DNA of 41,036 nt from Opitutus sp. GAS368 (GCA_945871085.1 CAMBVX010000014.1:1-41036), one strand, 5' to 3'. Numbered from the stretch's first letter, positions 6,319 to 15,989 are shown. The notes: generated by a model from the sequence alone, not told the origin. Numbers and translations are program-made.

Positions 6319-8994
6319 TCAGAGATCGAGGCTGGTGGTGAAGACAAATTTGCGGGGCTCTATGTAATAGAAGCCGTCGCGGTAGTTGCGGCCGGCGAGC
6401 GTGCGGATGCCGGTGTAGTAGGGATCGTTGTAGTCGAGGAGGTTGTTGATGTTGAGTTGGAGGCGCACGTTGCGATTGCGGAGCTTGAGGTTGTAGCCGG
6501 CGGTCGCGGTGACGGTGTAGTAGGCGGGGGCTTTGAGGTAGTCGAAGGCGTTGGTGACTTGATTGCCGATGATGCGGCGGCCGACGAGGGAAGCACCGCC
6601 GCCGAGGCTGAGGCCTTTGACGCGACCGGATGTGAACGAGTAATTGCCGAAGACATTGGCGGTGTAGTCGGCCTGATTGTTGAGAGCACGGCCTTCGTTG
6701 CCGCTTTGGATGCGGGTGCGGAGCGCGGCGATGTCGGAGTTGATCTGCCCGATGTTGGTGGTCGTGGGCGCGGTGAGCGCGGCGGTCCAAACGGGGAGGT
6801 TTTCGGTGAAGTAGGCGATGGTGTCGGGGAGCGCGTTGGACTGTTTCGTGGCGGGGGTGCCGAAGCCGCCACGGAGGCGGAAGTTCTTTGTGAGATTCGC
6901 GACGAGATCGAGTTCGTAGCCCTGCGAGGAAATGTCAGACGTGTCGCGATAGGCGGTGGGGAAAGTGCGATCGGTGCGCTGGATGTTATTCCAGATGCGG
7001 TTGATTTCGGTGACGCCGAAACCGGTCACGCGATTTTTCTCGGTGGTGTCGTAGTAGCCGAGAGAACCGACGATGGTGCCTTCGCGGAGGCGGAAGCGGA
7101 GGCCGCCGGAGTAGCCGAGGCCGCTGGTCTGATCGAATTGCTTGAGGAAGAGACTCGGGTCGCCGGCGCCGATGGGGTTGAAGGTTTCGGAGACGTTGGC
7201 GTAGACGCCGAGCGACGGGATCGGGAAGTAGGTGAGGCCGCCGGAGAAGACGTCGGTCTTGAGGGTCTTCTGGAGGATGGCGGTGGTGGCGGGGCGGCCG
7301 GTGGTGGCGCTGAAGGAACCGACGGCGTATTCGTAGCTCTGGTAGCTGTCGCGGCGGAGGCCACCGACGACGGTGATACGCTCGTCCCAGATCTTCGCGA
7401 CGGTCGCGAGCTGGAGCGTGTCGAGTTGCTGGCGCTGGCTGCGGTAGCGGGTCGGGACGTTTTCCCAGGTGATCGTCGCGGTGTCGGCGGGGCGCTGCGG
7501 CACAGTCCGGAGATTGTCGATATACTGACGGAAGAAATATTGGTTGGCGCCGTTGGTGAGGAGCGGGACGGCGGCGTTGTTGTTGCGCATCCAGCGTTGA
7601 TCGAGGGCGTAGAAGTATTCGACGCGACGGCTGGCCATGGCGTTGACGGTTTGTTTCCACCAGGAGATCGGCAGATCGTAGGCGGTGACGAGGCGGTTGT
7701 CGTAGTGGCGGTTGTCCTGATCGGCGGTGGCGGGGCCGACGTCGGCGTAGAGTTTGCCGAACTGGGGATTGGTGGCGCCGCCAGGGAGGGTGGAGTTGAT
7801 GTCGCGCTGGAGCGTGCCGAAGCTGGGGGCGAAGGTGAAACGCTTGTAAGTGGCAAACTGGGACGCGAACTCGGAGAAGAGGCCGGGCGCCCACTGGTGC
7901 TGATAGAAGCCGGCGAAGAGGTGGCGGCGGGTGTCGCCGTAGGCGTTGGAGGGCTGAAGGCTCAAGTCGCGCGGGATGACGGGGAGATTCGCGACATAGT
8001 CGGCCTTGCGCGGATCGATGGTGAAGCTGCTGCCCTGGGTCTGGCCGAAGTTGAGGAGATTCACGAAGCCGACGCCGGGGAGATCTATGAGGCGGTCGGT
8101 GGTGAAACGGCTGACGCCGACGGCGCCGGTGGGATTGGTGGTCTGCGCGCCGGGCCAGGCGACGCCGTTCCAGAGGGAGAGGCTGTCGGTGAAGTTTTGG
8201 CGCGCGTAGTTTTGTTTGAGGTCACCGGTCTCGACTTCGAGGCGGAGCTCGCCGCGTTTCCACGGGCGGTAGGTGGCGGCGACGGTGCCGCCGACGAGAT
8301 TGCGGAACGAGGTGTCGATCCAGGTGCGGTCGCCGGATTTCACGAGGTTGACGCGGAGGGCGGCGTCGCGACCGAACGAGTAGTTGGCGTCGACGGTGCC
8401 GCGGAGGGAGCCCGCGGAGTCGCTGCGGAGGCTGAGCTCGACGAAGCGGCGGCCGGGCTTGGCCTGCTTGGTGACAGTGTTGATGACGCCGCCGACGATG
8501 CCATCGCCGAAGAGGAGGGCGTTGGGGCCGCGGGCGCTCTCGACGCGTTCGACGTTATAGAAATCGAGCGTGTTGTTGTGCTTGAAATAATTGCGGGTGG
8601 GGAAACCGCCGCCGAGGCCGCGGAAGTTGTTTTGCGCGCCGAAATCCTGGCCGGCGGGCATGGTGGCGTACGTGTTGGTGAGGTAGGCGGACGCCTCGAG
8701 GTAATCGGTGGCGCCGATGTCGTTGATGAAGTCGCGCGTGAGGACGGTGATGTCGCTCGGGGTTTTGAGGAGTTCGGTGGAGAGGCGACCGGCGAGGAGG
8801 GAATCGGCAGCGATGTAGCCCCGGTCCTTTTCGGTATTTACGGTGAAGGGCGAGAGCACGAGGGTTTCCTCGGTCGCGGCGGGTGCGCGGGTCGCAGTCG
8901 GCGCGGTCTGAGCGCAGAGTGCGGCGCCGGTGGCGAGCCAGGTGGGCAGGGCAAGGAGGCGGCGCAGGCGCGCGCCGGGGTGGCGGGTGGTCAT
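6319..8994 (-). CDS. TonB-dependent receptor (SusC-unlike, single-signal type)
   Basis: 891 residues from the ATG at 8994, which is followed by a signal peptide (TRHPGARLRRLLALPTWLAT, then an Ala/Gln cleavage region). The frame is open further upstream to 9273, but that part has no signal-peptide character and overlaps the LacI gene, so it is excluded. The mature start carries the TonB-box-like TLVLSPFTVN seen in Opitutaceae receptors. The plug follows (about 60-175: ITVLTRDFINDIG, NNFRGLGGG, VERVESARGPNALLFG, GGVINTVTK), then the barrel ends in KFVFTTSLDL. There is no STN or carboxypeptidase-like domain, so no transmembrane signalling through FecR is expected. It is divergent from a LacI regulator across 142 bases, the likely controller. 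The ligand is unknown. Confidence 0.93.
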   Translation of the reverse strand: MTTRHPGARLRRLLALPTWLATGAALCAQTAPTATRAPAATEETLVLSPFTVNTEKDRGYIAADSLLAGRLSTELLKTPSDITVLTRDFINDIGATDYLEASAYLTNTYATMPAGQDFGAQNNFRGLGGGFPTRNYFKHNNTLDFYNVERVESARGPNALLFGDGIVGGVINTVTKQAKPGRRFVELSLRSDSAGSLRGTVDANYSFGRDAALRVNLVKSGDRTWIDTSFRNLVGGTVAATYRPWKRGELRLEVETGDLKQNYARQNFTDSLSLWNGVAWPGAQTTNPTGAVGVSRFTTDRLIDLPGVGFVNLLNFGQTQGSSFTIDPRKADYVANLPVIPRDLSLQPSNAYGDTRRHLFAGFYQHQWAPGLFSEFASQFATYKRFTFAPSFGTLQRDINSTLPGGATNPQFGKLYADVGPATADQDNRHYDNRLVTAYDLPISWWKQTVNAMASRRVEYFYALDQRWMRNNNAAVPLLTNGANQYFFRQYIDNLRTVPQRPADTATITWENVPTRYRSQRQQLDTLQLATVAKIWDERITVVGGLRRDSYQSYEYAVGSFSATTGRPATTAILQKTLKTDVFSGGLTYFPIPSLGVYANVSETFNPIGAGDPSLFLKQFDQTSGLGYSGGLRFRLREGTIVGSLGYYDTTEKNRVTGFGVTEINRIWNNIQRTDRTFPTAYRDTSDISSQGYELDLVANLTKNFRLRGGFGTPATKQSNALPDTIAYFTENLPVWTAALTAPTTTNIGQINSDIAALRTRIQSGNEGRALNNQADYTANVFGNYSFTSGRVKGLSLGGGASLVGRRIIGNQVTNAFDYLKAPAYYTVTATAGYNLKLRNRNVRLQLNINNLLDYNDPYYTGIRTLAGRNYRDGFYYIEPRKFVFTTSLDL

Positions 8995-9125
8995 AGGGAG
9001 TTCAGGCCGTCGCGAGCACGAGGACCACGCGGAGTGCTGGGTCTTCGGGTTCGGGGTGGGCGCAGGTTGGGTGTTCAGGGCGGACGCTAACGGACCACGG
9101 TTGACGGCGGAAGGGCCATGAAATT

Positions 9126-9141
9126 CACATCGTTCGATGAA
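9126..9141. promoter_or_regulatory. Possible autoregulatory operator overlapping the LacI start codon
   Basis: CATCG-TT-CGATG (9128-9139) is an inverted repeat that includes the ATG of the LacI-family gene, with partial extension on both sides. A TTGACG at 9101-9106 could be a -35 element, but no good -10 follows. Autoregulation is common for LacI-family genes; this site is only a candidate. Confidence 0.2.
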
Positions 9142-10180
9142 AACCACTGCTGCCACGATGCGGGACGTTGCCGGGCGGGCGAAAGTCTCCACCTCGACGG
9201 TGTCGCTGGCGCTCCGCAACAGTCCGCTCGTCGCGGAGGAAACCCGGGCCCGGATCCGGGCGGTGGCCGACACTCTGCGCTACAAAACGCACCCGCTGGT
9301 GGCGGCGCATATGCGCAGCCGGCGCAAACCCAACGCGGGTGCGTCTGCCCCGGTGCTGGCGATCGTGGATACGCAACGGCGGCGCCATGGCTGGCGGGAC
9401 AATCGCACGTTCATGGTGCGTCAGATGCTCGCCGGAGCCAAAGCACGGGCCGCGGAACGGGGCTATGAGACGCGGGAATTCTGGCTGCACGAACCGGGCC
9501 TGTCGCACGCGCGCTTCAGCGAGATGCTGCACGCACGGGGGATTCATGGAGTGCTCATGGGGCCGAGCGGCGATCTCCAGTTGGAACTTGAGCTGACGTG
9601 GGAATGGTTTTCGGTCGTGCGACTCGGCTCGGCCCGCGTGACACCGGCTTTGCACCGGGTGGTGGCCGACCAATTTCACGCCGGAATGCTCGCAGCGCAG
9701 AAAGCCTACGAGGCCGGATTTCGCCGACCGCTCTTGCCGGTGCGCGAGGCCTTCAGCGTCGCGCACGACCGCCGGTTTGAGGGTGGGTTTCGAACCGGGT
9801 GGTCGAATTTGCCCGGCACGCGGGCGGTGCCACGCACGGTGACGGAGGGATTTCTCGACGCGGCCACGCTCACGCGCTGGATGCGGGAGTATCGGCCGGA
9901 TGTGATCGTCGATTCCGACGAGCGTCATGTGCTGGATCTGCTCGCCGCGGGCGGATGGCGCGTGCCGGAGGAGGTCGGAGTGATCTCACTGTGCGTCGAC
10001 CGGCAAGGCGGACCGCTGAGTGGCTGCGTGCAAAATGGCGGGGCGATGGGGCTCGCCGGGATCGATCAACTCGTCTCGCTGGTCGAGCGTAACGAAACCG
10101 GCCTGCCCGTGGCGCCCGTGACGCTTGCGACGAATGTGGCCTGGAATGACGGCACGACGGTGGCCATCGGACTGCGGTGA
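9137..10180 (+). CDS. LacI-family transcriptional regulator
   Basis: 347 residues. The N-terminal helix-turn-helix is classical for the family (about residues 7-27: MRDVAGRAKVSTSTVSLALR), followed by the hinge (about 45-60) and a periplasmic-binding-protein-like effector domain. In the effector domain, segments such as HRVVADQFHAG and RPDVIVDSDERHVLDLL take the places of the usual sugar-binding loops. Divergence from the receptor at 6319-8994 suggests that it controls that receptor in response to an imported carbohydrate. No other gene of a utilisation operon follows it; the next gene is convergent. The effector is unknown. Confidence 0.92.
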   Translation: MKTTAATMRDVAGRAKVSTSTVSLALRNSPLVAEETRARIRAVADTLRYKTHPLVAAHMRSRRKPNAGASAPVLAIVDTQRRRHGWRDNRTFMVRQMLAGAKARAAERGYETREFWLHEPGLSHARFSEMLHARGIHGVLMGPSGDLQLELELTWEWFSVVRLGSARVTPALHRVVADQFHAGMLAAQKAYEAGFRRPLLPVREAFSVAHDRRFEGGFRTGWSNLPGTRAVPRTVTEGFLDAATLTRWMREYRPDVIVDSDERHVLDLLAAGGWRVPEEVGVISLCVDRQGGPLSGCVQNGGAMGLAGIDQLVSLVERNETGLPVAPVTLATNVAWNDGTTVAIGLR

Positions 10181-10440
10181 CGGGGCGAGGAGGGGCGAAC
10201 GCCCGATATTGCTCTGCTGTTGTCGAAACACCACGCGCTCACGCTCGCAGCTACCGGCAGTCAAAAACTCAACTGACGTTGGTATAATACCCGGGCGAAG
10301 CAGGCGCCGGATGGATTCGTAAAGAAGGGAGCGAACGGGCGTGACGGCGGGAAAATCACCATCGAGGTGCAATGCCACGCGATCCGCCGCCGACGAACTT
10401 TTTTTGGCGCCGAAAATGGTTCGACGGAATGGGGGAGGCG
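10181..10440. other. Convergent intergenic region
   Basis: 260 bases between the LacI stop and the end of the last sulfatase. It contains a small GGGCG-AA-CGCCC hairpin shortly after the LacI stop and the near-palindrome GGTATAATACC at 10281-10291. An imperfect stem pairs the CCGTCGAAC and GTTCGTCGG arms near 10390-10430 and carries a T7 run in its loop. None is a clear terminator, and no gene is supported. Confidence 0.4.
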
Positions 10441-12027
10441 CTACTTTAGCTTGGCGGCGGCGCGGGTGGGCCGGATCGTTGGGTCGGGGGTGCCGGCTTG
10501 TTCTGCTTTTTCCGCTTTGCCCCCTTGGTTTTTGGCCACGTCGGGGGCGAAGGAGGCGGGGAACGAAGCGGCCAGCCGCTTGAGCTGGGTACGGATTTCC
10601 GGATCTTTCGAGGTTGCGAGGTTGGTCCATTGCAGGGGATCGCGGGCCATGTCGTAGAATTCTTCGGTGCCCTCTTTGTAGCGGATGAAATACCAACGCT
10701 CGTCGCGTACGGAGGCGTTGCCGTTGCCATTGACCGTAATGGAAACGTGCGGCCAAGGCCTCTGCGGATCGCGGAGCAACGGCGTGAGGCTGCGGCCGTC
10801 GATCTCGGGCTTGGCGGGCAAACCACACGCGTCGATGAGCGTGGGGAAAAGATCGATCAGATTGACCACGCGCGGGCAGTCTTGCTGCGATTTCATGCCG
10901 GGCATCCGGATGATCAACGGCAGCCGGGTGGATTCCGCCCAGAGCGTGGCTTTGCGGAAGCGGAGCTTCTCACCAAGGTGCCAGCCGTGGTCGCCCCAGA
11001 TGACGACGATCGTGTTGTCCCGGGCCGGACTTTTTTCGAGCGCGTTGAGGACGTGTCCGATGCAGTCATCGGCGTAACTCGTGGCCGCGAGGTAGGCCTG
11101 CACCGCGCCTTTGTGCAATCGGGGGTCTTGCTGCACCCACTGGAAATCGGAGGACGGTTTTTCCGTTACACGCCCCCTTGCGTCGACGATGTCGTTCAGA
11201 TCGTCGAGTCGGAATTCGGGGAGGGTGATCGACTCCAAGGGGTGCCGGTCAAAATACTCCTGCGGCACGTAAAAGGGCAGGTGCGGCTTGGAGATGCCAA
11301 GCGCCATGAAGAACGGTTTCGCCGATGGCTTTGCCAACGCGGCGGCCGCCCACTCGGCCGCTTTCCAGTCTTTCGAATCTTCTTTGGGGCCCTTGGTGGG
11401 CCCCCAGCTAAATTCCGTGCCATCCGAATCGCCCGCTTTTAGGCCCTCGCGCTTTACCTCGGGCCGAGGGAGGGGTTTTCCATTGAGCAGATTCTGTCGG
11501 CGCGAGGTGATACGCTCCGGGTCGGGCCGTGAACCACTGCCGCCGGCGGAATCGTCCCATTGATCAAAAGCCCAATGGCCTTCGTCGCCCGGATGTTTGT
11601 GGAAAATTTTCCCGTTTGAAAGGGTGTGATAGCCGTGCTTCGAAAAATATTCCGGCAGCGTGAGGTGGGTCTTCACCAATGCCGCCCCGCGCATGTTCTG
11701 CGCGTTGCCGTAGACCCCGCTCCGGTGTGGCATGAAGCCCGAGAGCAACGCCGAGCGCGACGGACCGCAGACCGGGCCCGCGCAATTGGCCTGTTGAAAA
11801 ACGACGGAACCGTTTTTCGCGAATTGGTCCAGCTTGGGCGTGGCCGAGCGTTTTTGCGGAGCCCCGCCGAAGGCGCCGACCCAGTCGTTCAGGTCGTCCA
11901 CGGCGATGAAAAGGACGTTGTAGGGTGCGGCGGGCGGCTTCTCGGCGGCGCGCAGAGCGACGAAAGCCAGGCAAAGCGAAGCGAGGGCGAACGCTCTTCG
12001 AGCGAGTAAAAGTTGGCGATAGGACAT
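10441..12027 (-). CDS. Exported sulfatase, iduronate-2-sulfatase-like
   Basis: 528 residues. The signal peptide spans about 1-27 (RRAFALASLCLAFVALRA). The alkaline-phosphatase-fold metal motif is IAVDDLND (residues 41-48), and the formylglycine site is C87-G-P-S-R followed by SALLSG. Further signatures are GKIFHKHPG, DHGWHLGE and ISKPHLPF. This combination is usual in the S1 subfamily that includes iduronate-2-sulfatase. Cys in the CxPSR motif means a formylglycine-generating or anaerobic maturase must act on it; none is in the window. The start is 5 bases after the stop of the sulfatase upstream, so it is the last gene of the long minus-strand array. The true substrate cannot be read from sequence. 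Confidence 0.93.
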   Translation of the reverse strand: MSYRQLLLARRAFALASLCLAFVALRAAEKPPAAPYNVLFIAVDDLNDWVGAFGGAPQKRSATPKLDQFAKNGSVVFQQANCAGPVCGPSRSALLSGFMPHRSGVYGNAQNMRGAALVKTHLTLPEYFSKHGYHTLSNGKIFHKHPGDEGHWAFDQWDDSAGGSGSRPDPERITSRRQNLLNGKPLPRPEVKREGLKAGDSDGTEFSWGPTKGPKEDSKDWKAAEWAAAALAKPSAKPFFMALGISKPHLPFYVPQEYFDRHPLESITLPEFRLDDLNDIVDARGRVTEKPSSDFQWVQQDPRLHKGAVQAYLAATSYADDCIGHVLNALEKSPARDNTIVVIWGDHGWHLGEKLRFRKATLWAESTRLPLIIRMPGMKSQQDCPRVVNLIDLFPTLIDACGLPAKPEIDGRSLTPLLRDPQRPWPHVSITVNGNGNASVRDERWYFIRYKEGTEEFYDMARDPLQWTNLATSKDPEIRTQLKRLAASFPASFAPDVAKNQGGKAEKAEQAGTPDPTIRPTRAAAKLK

Positions 12028-12032
12028 CAGGT

Positions 12033-13460
12033 TTAAGGAGCCGAATTTTTTTCCAAGCCGGAGCGGTTGATGAGGCCGCCGAAGGGGTTGTTGCCGAAGG
12101 CGGGGGCGATGAGGCCGCGGTTCCAGGCGGCGGCGGCGGCGGCGAGGCGGGCGGCGATTTCGGGCCGCGCCGCGGCGAGGTCGCGGGTTTCGCCGAGGTC
12201 GGTGGCGAGATCGTAGAGCTGCGGCGCGTTGTGATACGTGTGTAACCATTTCCAATTTCCCTCGCGCACGGCGAACGCCTCGCCTCCGTCCATGCGCCAA
12301 AAAAGGCGCGCGTGGGGTGCCGCGGTGTTTTTGCCGGTGAGAAATGGCAGGAGGTCGACTCCGTCGAGGGCGGCGAGTTTGGCGTCGCGCGTGGTCCCGG
12401 CGGCCGCGAGGGCCGTGGGCAAAATATCGAGTGAGATGATCGGCTGAGAGTAGGTGCGGCCAGCGGGGATACGGGCGGGCCAGGAGACGAGGAACGGCAC
12501 GCGGATGCCGCCTTCGAAGACGTCGCCCTTTTGGCCACGCAGAGGGGTATTCACGGAGGCGTTGGCGTTGCGCTTGGTCATGGGGCCGCCGTTGTCGGAG
12601 ATAAAAAAAATGAGCGTGCGCTCGCGTTGGCCGGTGGCCTCGAGTGCAGCGAGCATGCGGCCCACGGCTTCGTCGATGGTGGCGACCATCGCGGCGTAGG
12701 TGCGGCGGCGTTCGTCGGTGATGGTGGCGAAGCGGGCGAGTTGATCGGCGCGGGCTTGCAAGGGCGTATGCGGAGCGTTGAAAGCGAGGTAGAGGAACCA
12801 AGGTTTCGCGTCGCGAGCGTAACGGGTGATGGACGCGGTGGCCTCTTCGCCGAGGCGTGTGGTGAGCTCGCCGACCTCGGGCACGGCGGTGGAGTTGCGC
12901 AAGATGGGGGAGTTTTGTTCGGCGTCGCCACTGACGGTCGCCTTCTTGCCGGCGCCGATTTCGACTTCGACGACCGAGCCGGGGAAATAGCGGTGGCCGC
13001 CGCCGAGGAAGCCAAAAAAATCATCGAAGCCGCGGCGATTGGGGTGGAACTGCGGATGCGCGCCGAGGTGCCATTTGCCGATCGCGCCGGTGGTGTAGCC
13101 GGCGGTGCGGAGCCCATCGGCGAGGGTGGTTTCGGAGAGCGGCAGGCCGTGGGTCAGGGCGGTGGCGTCCCACTTCGGATTAAATTCGTAGCCGAAGCGC
13201 TGCTGGTAGCGGCCCGTGAGAATCCCGGCGCGCGAGGGACTGCAGACCGGATAGGAAACGTAGCCGTCGGTGCAGCGGAGGCCGGAGGCGGCGAGGCGGT
13301 CGAGGTGGGGCGTGGGGATGTCGCGGGCGCCCTGAAAGCCGACGTCGTTGTAGCCCAGATCGTCCGTGACGATGAGGAGAATGTTGGGGCGAGGTTCGGC
13401 GCTGAAGGCGATGGTCGGGGCGACGGCGAGGAGGAGAGCCAGGAAGAAGGAGCGACGCAT
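12033..13460 (-). CDS. Exported sulfatase, arylsulfatase / GalNAc-6-sulfatase-like
   Basis: 475 residues with a clean signal peptide (1-21, ending FSA). Signatures are LLIVTDDLGYNDVG (metal-binding Asp), C73-S-P-S-R with AGILTGRYQQRFGYE, AIGKWHLG, NAPHTPLQ, and FFISDNGG near the second metal site. This is the usual arylsulfatase layout of the S1 family, cysteine type. It is located 9 bases after the DUF1592 gene and 5 bases before the next sulfatase. The C-terminal domain is short, typical of secreted verrucomicrobial sulfatases. The leader before the ATG is C/T-rich, with no Shine-Dalgarno sequence. Confidence 0.93.
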   Translation of the reverse strand: MRRSFFLALLLAVAPTIAFSAEPRPNILLIVTDDLGYNDVGFQGARDIPTPHLDRLAASGLRCTDGYVSYPVCSPSRAGILTGRYQQRFGYEFNPKWDATALTHGLPLSETTLADGLRTAGYTTGAIGKWHLGAHPQFHPNRRGFDDFFGFLGGGHRYFPGSVVEVEIGAGKKATVSGDAEQNSPILRNSTAVPEVGELTTRLGEEATASITRYARDAKPWFLYLAFNAPHTPLQARADQLARFATITDERRRTYAAMVATIDEAVGRMLAALEATGQRERTLIFFISDNGGPMTKRNANASVNTPLRGQKGDVFEGGIRVPFLVSWPARIPAGRTYSQPIISLDILPTALAAAGTTRDAKLAALDGVDLLPFLTGKNTAAPHARLFWRMDGGEAFAVREGNWKWLHTYHNAPQLYDLATDLGETRDLAAARPEIAARLAAAAAAWNRGLIAPAFGNNPFGGLINRSGLEKNSAP

Positions 13461-13469
13461 GGGGAGAAG

Positions 13470-15989
13470 TTATTTTGAGCGGAACGTGGGGCTGAGGACG
13501 ACCTGTTCGAGGAGGTCGCGGAACGGGTAGTCGGCGGGTTTGGTGGCGGCGAGGATGGCGTCGATGGCGGGACGGTCGAGGGGCTCGACGCGGCGGCCGC
13601 AGGCGTAGGTGAGGAGACGCTCGGTGAGCATGCGCGCGAACTGGGGTTTGCGCTCGACCAGCACGCGTTTGAGGCCGGCGACATCGGCGAACCGGTGACC
13701 GCCGGGGAGTTCGCCGGAGGTGTCGATGGGCGCTTTTTTCTCGTAGGTTTCACGCCACGCACCGATGGGATCGAATTTCTCCAGCGCAAATCCCAAGGGG
13801 TCGATCTTCCGGTGGCATTCAAAACAGGACGGGTTGTCGCGGTGTTTGGTGAGAATTTCGCGCATGGATTTCGCGCCGCGGATATCGGGATCGATGGGCG
13901 GAACGTTGTCGGGCGGCGGGGCGGGCGGGGTGCCGAGAATGTTTTCGAGCAGCCAGACGCCGCGAATGACAGGCGAGGTTTCGATGCCGTTCGCACTGAC
14001 GGTGAGGACACTGGCCTGACCGAGCAGGCCGCCGCGCTGCGTGGGGTCGACGGGGATACGGCGGAATTCGTGGCCGGTGGCGCCGTCGATGGCGTTGGGC
14101 AGTCCGTAGAGCCGGGCGAGGGGGCGGTTGGCGAACGTGTAGTCGGCGTCGAGGAAACGGACGATGCTGGCGTTGCGGTCGAGGAGGTCGCGCGGGAAGA
14201 GCTGCGTCTCGCGCTTCATCGCGGATTGGAGATCCTCGGCGTAGTAACGCAGGAAGGTGCCGCGATCGGGTGCCATATCGCCGAGCGTGCGCAGATTGAG
14301 CCAGCTATCGAGGAGACCGTGGATGAAAGCGTCGGCGCGGGGGCTGGCGAGGAGGCGGCGGGTTTGCGCGAGGAGCACGTTGGGCTGAAGAAGTTCGCCG
14401 GTATTTGCACTGCGGGTGAGTTCGGGGTCGGGCGTGGTGGACCAGAGGAAATACGAGAGGCGTGCGGCGAGGGCGTGGGCGTTGAGCCTGCGATCAGCGG
14501 GGGCGGCGGATGCGGCGGACGAAGGTTCGGCGAGGTAGAGGAAAGCGGGGGAGCAGAGCACGGTTTTGAGGCCGTCCTTCAGAGCGTCAAAAGGTGTTTG
14601 GCCGGATTGCTGGCGGCGAGCGACCACGGCCAGGAGGCGGTCGACTTCGTCGGGGAGGACGGGGCGACGGTAGGCGCGCGTGGCGAAGGTGGTGAGGATC
14701 TCGCGCGTGCGGTCCGGCGTGAAAGGCTGGTCGCCCAGAATCGCGCGTTGACTGGCGGTGGGCCACGCGGGGTTGAGTGGACCGCGGATTTCGACCTCGT
14801 GAATGCGGATGTGCGGTGGGAAGCCGTGGCGTTGGACGACCTCACGGGCAACCACAATGCCGGTGGTATCGCGCAGCTCGGCGGGGAACGAGGAGTTGTA
14901 TTGGCGGAGAATGCGGTTCCACGTGGTGCGGATGCTGAGCGTGCCGTTCGGGAACGTGAAACGCGGCGTGAAACCGCGGTCGAGCCAGACGCGGAACGTG
15001 TGCCACTCGGCGACCTCGTCTTTGACGATCGTTTCGCCGAGTTGCGGTTCGATGGGCTGCGGTTGGTGGAGCGGGCCGACCTTGGCTTGACCGGCGACGA
15101 CGCCGAGACGGAACGGCATGGCGGGGTCGGTCCCAAAAATCTTTTGGTCGTAGGGATGCTGGCGATTCTTCGCCTCGGCCTTGACGCGAATTTCGTAGGT
15201 GCCGTCGGCGGGCACGCCTTGCGCGAAGGCGAGCAGCGGACCGTAGGCGCCCTCGTGTTGCGTGGATTGCGCCGACTCGTAGAGGCACATGTAGCGAAAA
15301 TTTTGGACCCGGCCGTGCGAGTAGCGGAGTTCGGGTTGCTGCTGGAAATTATCGGTGAAGCGCCAGGTGTGTTCGGCGGGCGGCTGGGGGGTGGAGAGGG
15401 CTTTCTCGACGATCTGGTCGGCGGCGTCGACGTATTGCGCGAGGAGGTAGCCGGAGGTTTTCAGGGCGTCGCCGATGTTGTCCATGTGTTGGACGGACTG
15501 GTCGCGGGGAAACTTCGTCGTCGGGTCGAACATCGCGAGGTTGAGCGCGAAGAGATCGCTGACGGTATTGAGATATTCGCGACGGTTCAGGCGGCGGAGG
15601 ACGGTTTGGCCGCCGGTGCTGGCGAGACGCGTTTGGGCGTCGGCGGCGAGTTGGGTGAGGTGGGCGACGACGGCGGCGACTTCGGCGGGCGCGGGGTGTT
15701 TTTTCGCTTTCTCCGGCGGCATCTCACCGAGGTTGAGCTGATCGATGATGTCTTGGATTTCGAGCAGGGTGTCGGCTTTGACGACGGGTAACGCGAGTTG
15801 GTCGAACCGACGCTCGGCCTTTTGTTTTTCGGGACCGTGACATTCGGCGCAATAGGTGCCGAGGAAAGTGCGAATCGCGGGCGTGGCGGTGTCTGGGGCC
15901 CCGCGCGTGGGTGGGACGCACGCGAGGGCGGAGAAAAGAGCGCCTGCAAGCAGGCGGCCTACCGGGGAACGGGCCGACGGACGAATCAT
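13470..15989 (-). CDS. DUF1592-family secreted c-type cytochrome (short form)
   Basis: 839 residues. After a signal peptide (about 1-31) comes a planctomycete-type cytochrome domain with heme motif C47-A-E-C-H and a later MPP that may supply the axial Met. The order is then the DUF1587-like segment (TVLRRLNRREYLNTVSDLF), a beta-rich carbohydrate-binding-like middle, DUF1595/DUF1592 (AYRRPVLPDEVDRLL, LSYFLWSTTPDPEL), DUF1588 with a second heme-type motif CFECH followed by RKIDPLGFALE, and DUF1585 at the end. The reaction is unknown; members are very numerous in Planctomycetota and Verrucomicrobiota and are nearly always paired with DUF1552 proteins. The start is one base after the DUF1552 stop. 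Two heme motifs point to an extracytoplasmic redox role. Confidence 0.93.
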   Translation of the reverse strand: MIRPSARSPVGRLLAGALFSALACVPPTRGAPDTATPAIRTFLGTYCAECHGPEKQKAERRFDQLALPVVKADTLLEIQDIIDQLNLGEMPPEKAKKHPAPAEVAAVVAHLTQLAADAQTRLASTGGQTVLRRLNRREYLNTVSDLFALNLAMFDPTTKFPRDQSVQHMDNIGDALKTSGYLLAQYVDAADQIVEKALSTPQPPAEHTWRFTDNFQQQPELRYSHGRVQNFRYMCLYESAQSTQHEGAYGPLLAFAQGVPADGTYEIRVKAEAKNRQHPYDQKIFGTDPAMPFRLGVVAGQAKVGPLHQPQPIEPQLGETIVKDEVAEWHTFRVWLDRGFTPRFTFPNGTLSIRTTWNRILRQYNSSFPAELRDTTGIVVAREVVQRHGFPPHIRIHEVEIRGPLNPAWPTASQRAILGDQPFTPDRTREILTTFATRAYRRPVLPDEVDRLLAVVARRQQSGQTPFDALKDGLKTVLCSPAFLYLAEPSSAASAAPADRRLNAHALAARLSYFLWSTTPDPELTRSANTGELLQPNVLLAQTRRLLASPRADAFIHGLLDSWLNLRTLGDMAPDRGTFLRYYAEDLQSAMKRETQLFPRDLLDRNASIVRFLDADYTFANRPLARLYGLPNAIDGATGHEFRRIPVDPTQRGGLLGQASVLTVSANGIETSPVIRGVWLLENILGTPPAPPPDNVPPIDPDIRGAKSMREILTKHRDNPSCFECHRKIDPLGFALEKFDPIGAWRETYEKKAPIDTSGELPGGHRFADVAGLKRVLVERKPQFARMLTERLLTYACGRRVEPLDRPAIDAILAATKPADYPFRDLLEQVVLSPTFRSK

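Noticed and set aside
6268-9090. 940-codon plus-strand open frame opposite the third receptor
   Set aside because: Low-complexity Ala/Glu/Gly/Val sequence with no recognisable motif. GC-rich third positions keep the complementary frame open.
8995-9273. N-terminal extension of the receptor gene to 9273
   Set aside because: It would overlap the start of the divergent LacI gene and place 93 residues before a clear signal peptide.
10283-10288. Perfect TATAAT box
   Set aside because: No matching -35 at proper spacing and no gene downstream on the plus strand; it is part of a chance near-palindrome GGTATAATACC.
12033-12060. Further copies of the AT-rich regulatory motif before the second and third sulfatases (near 12040 and 13465)
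   Set aside because: The similarity is limited to A/T runs that are explained by the coding ends of the upstream genes; the TAGTCGC part is missing.
12028-12801. Extension of the last sulfatase to 12801
   Set aside because: The extension overlaps the preceding sulfatase in another frame and reads as Arg/His-rich shadow sequence; the signal peptide begins at 12027.
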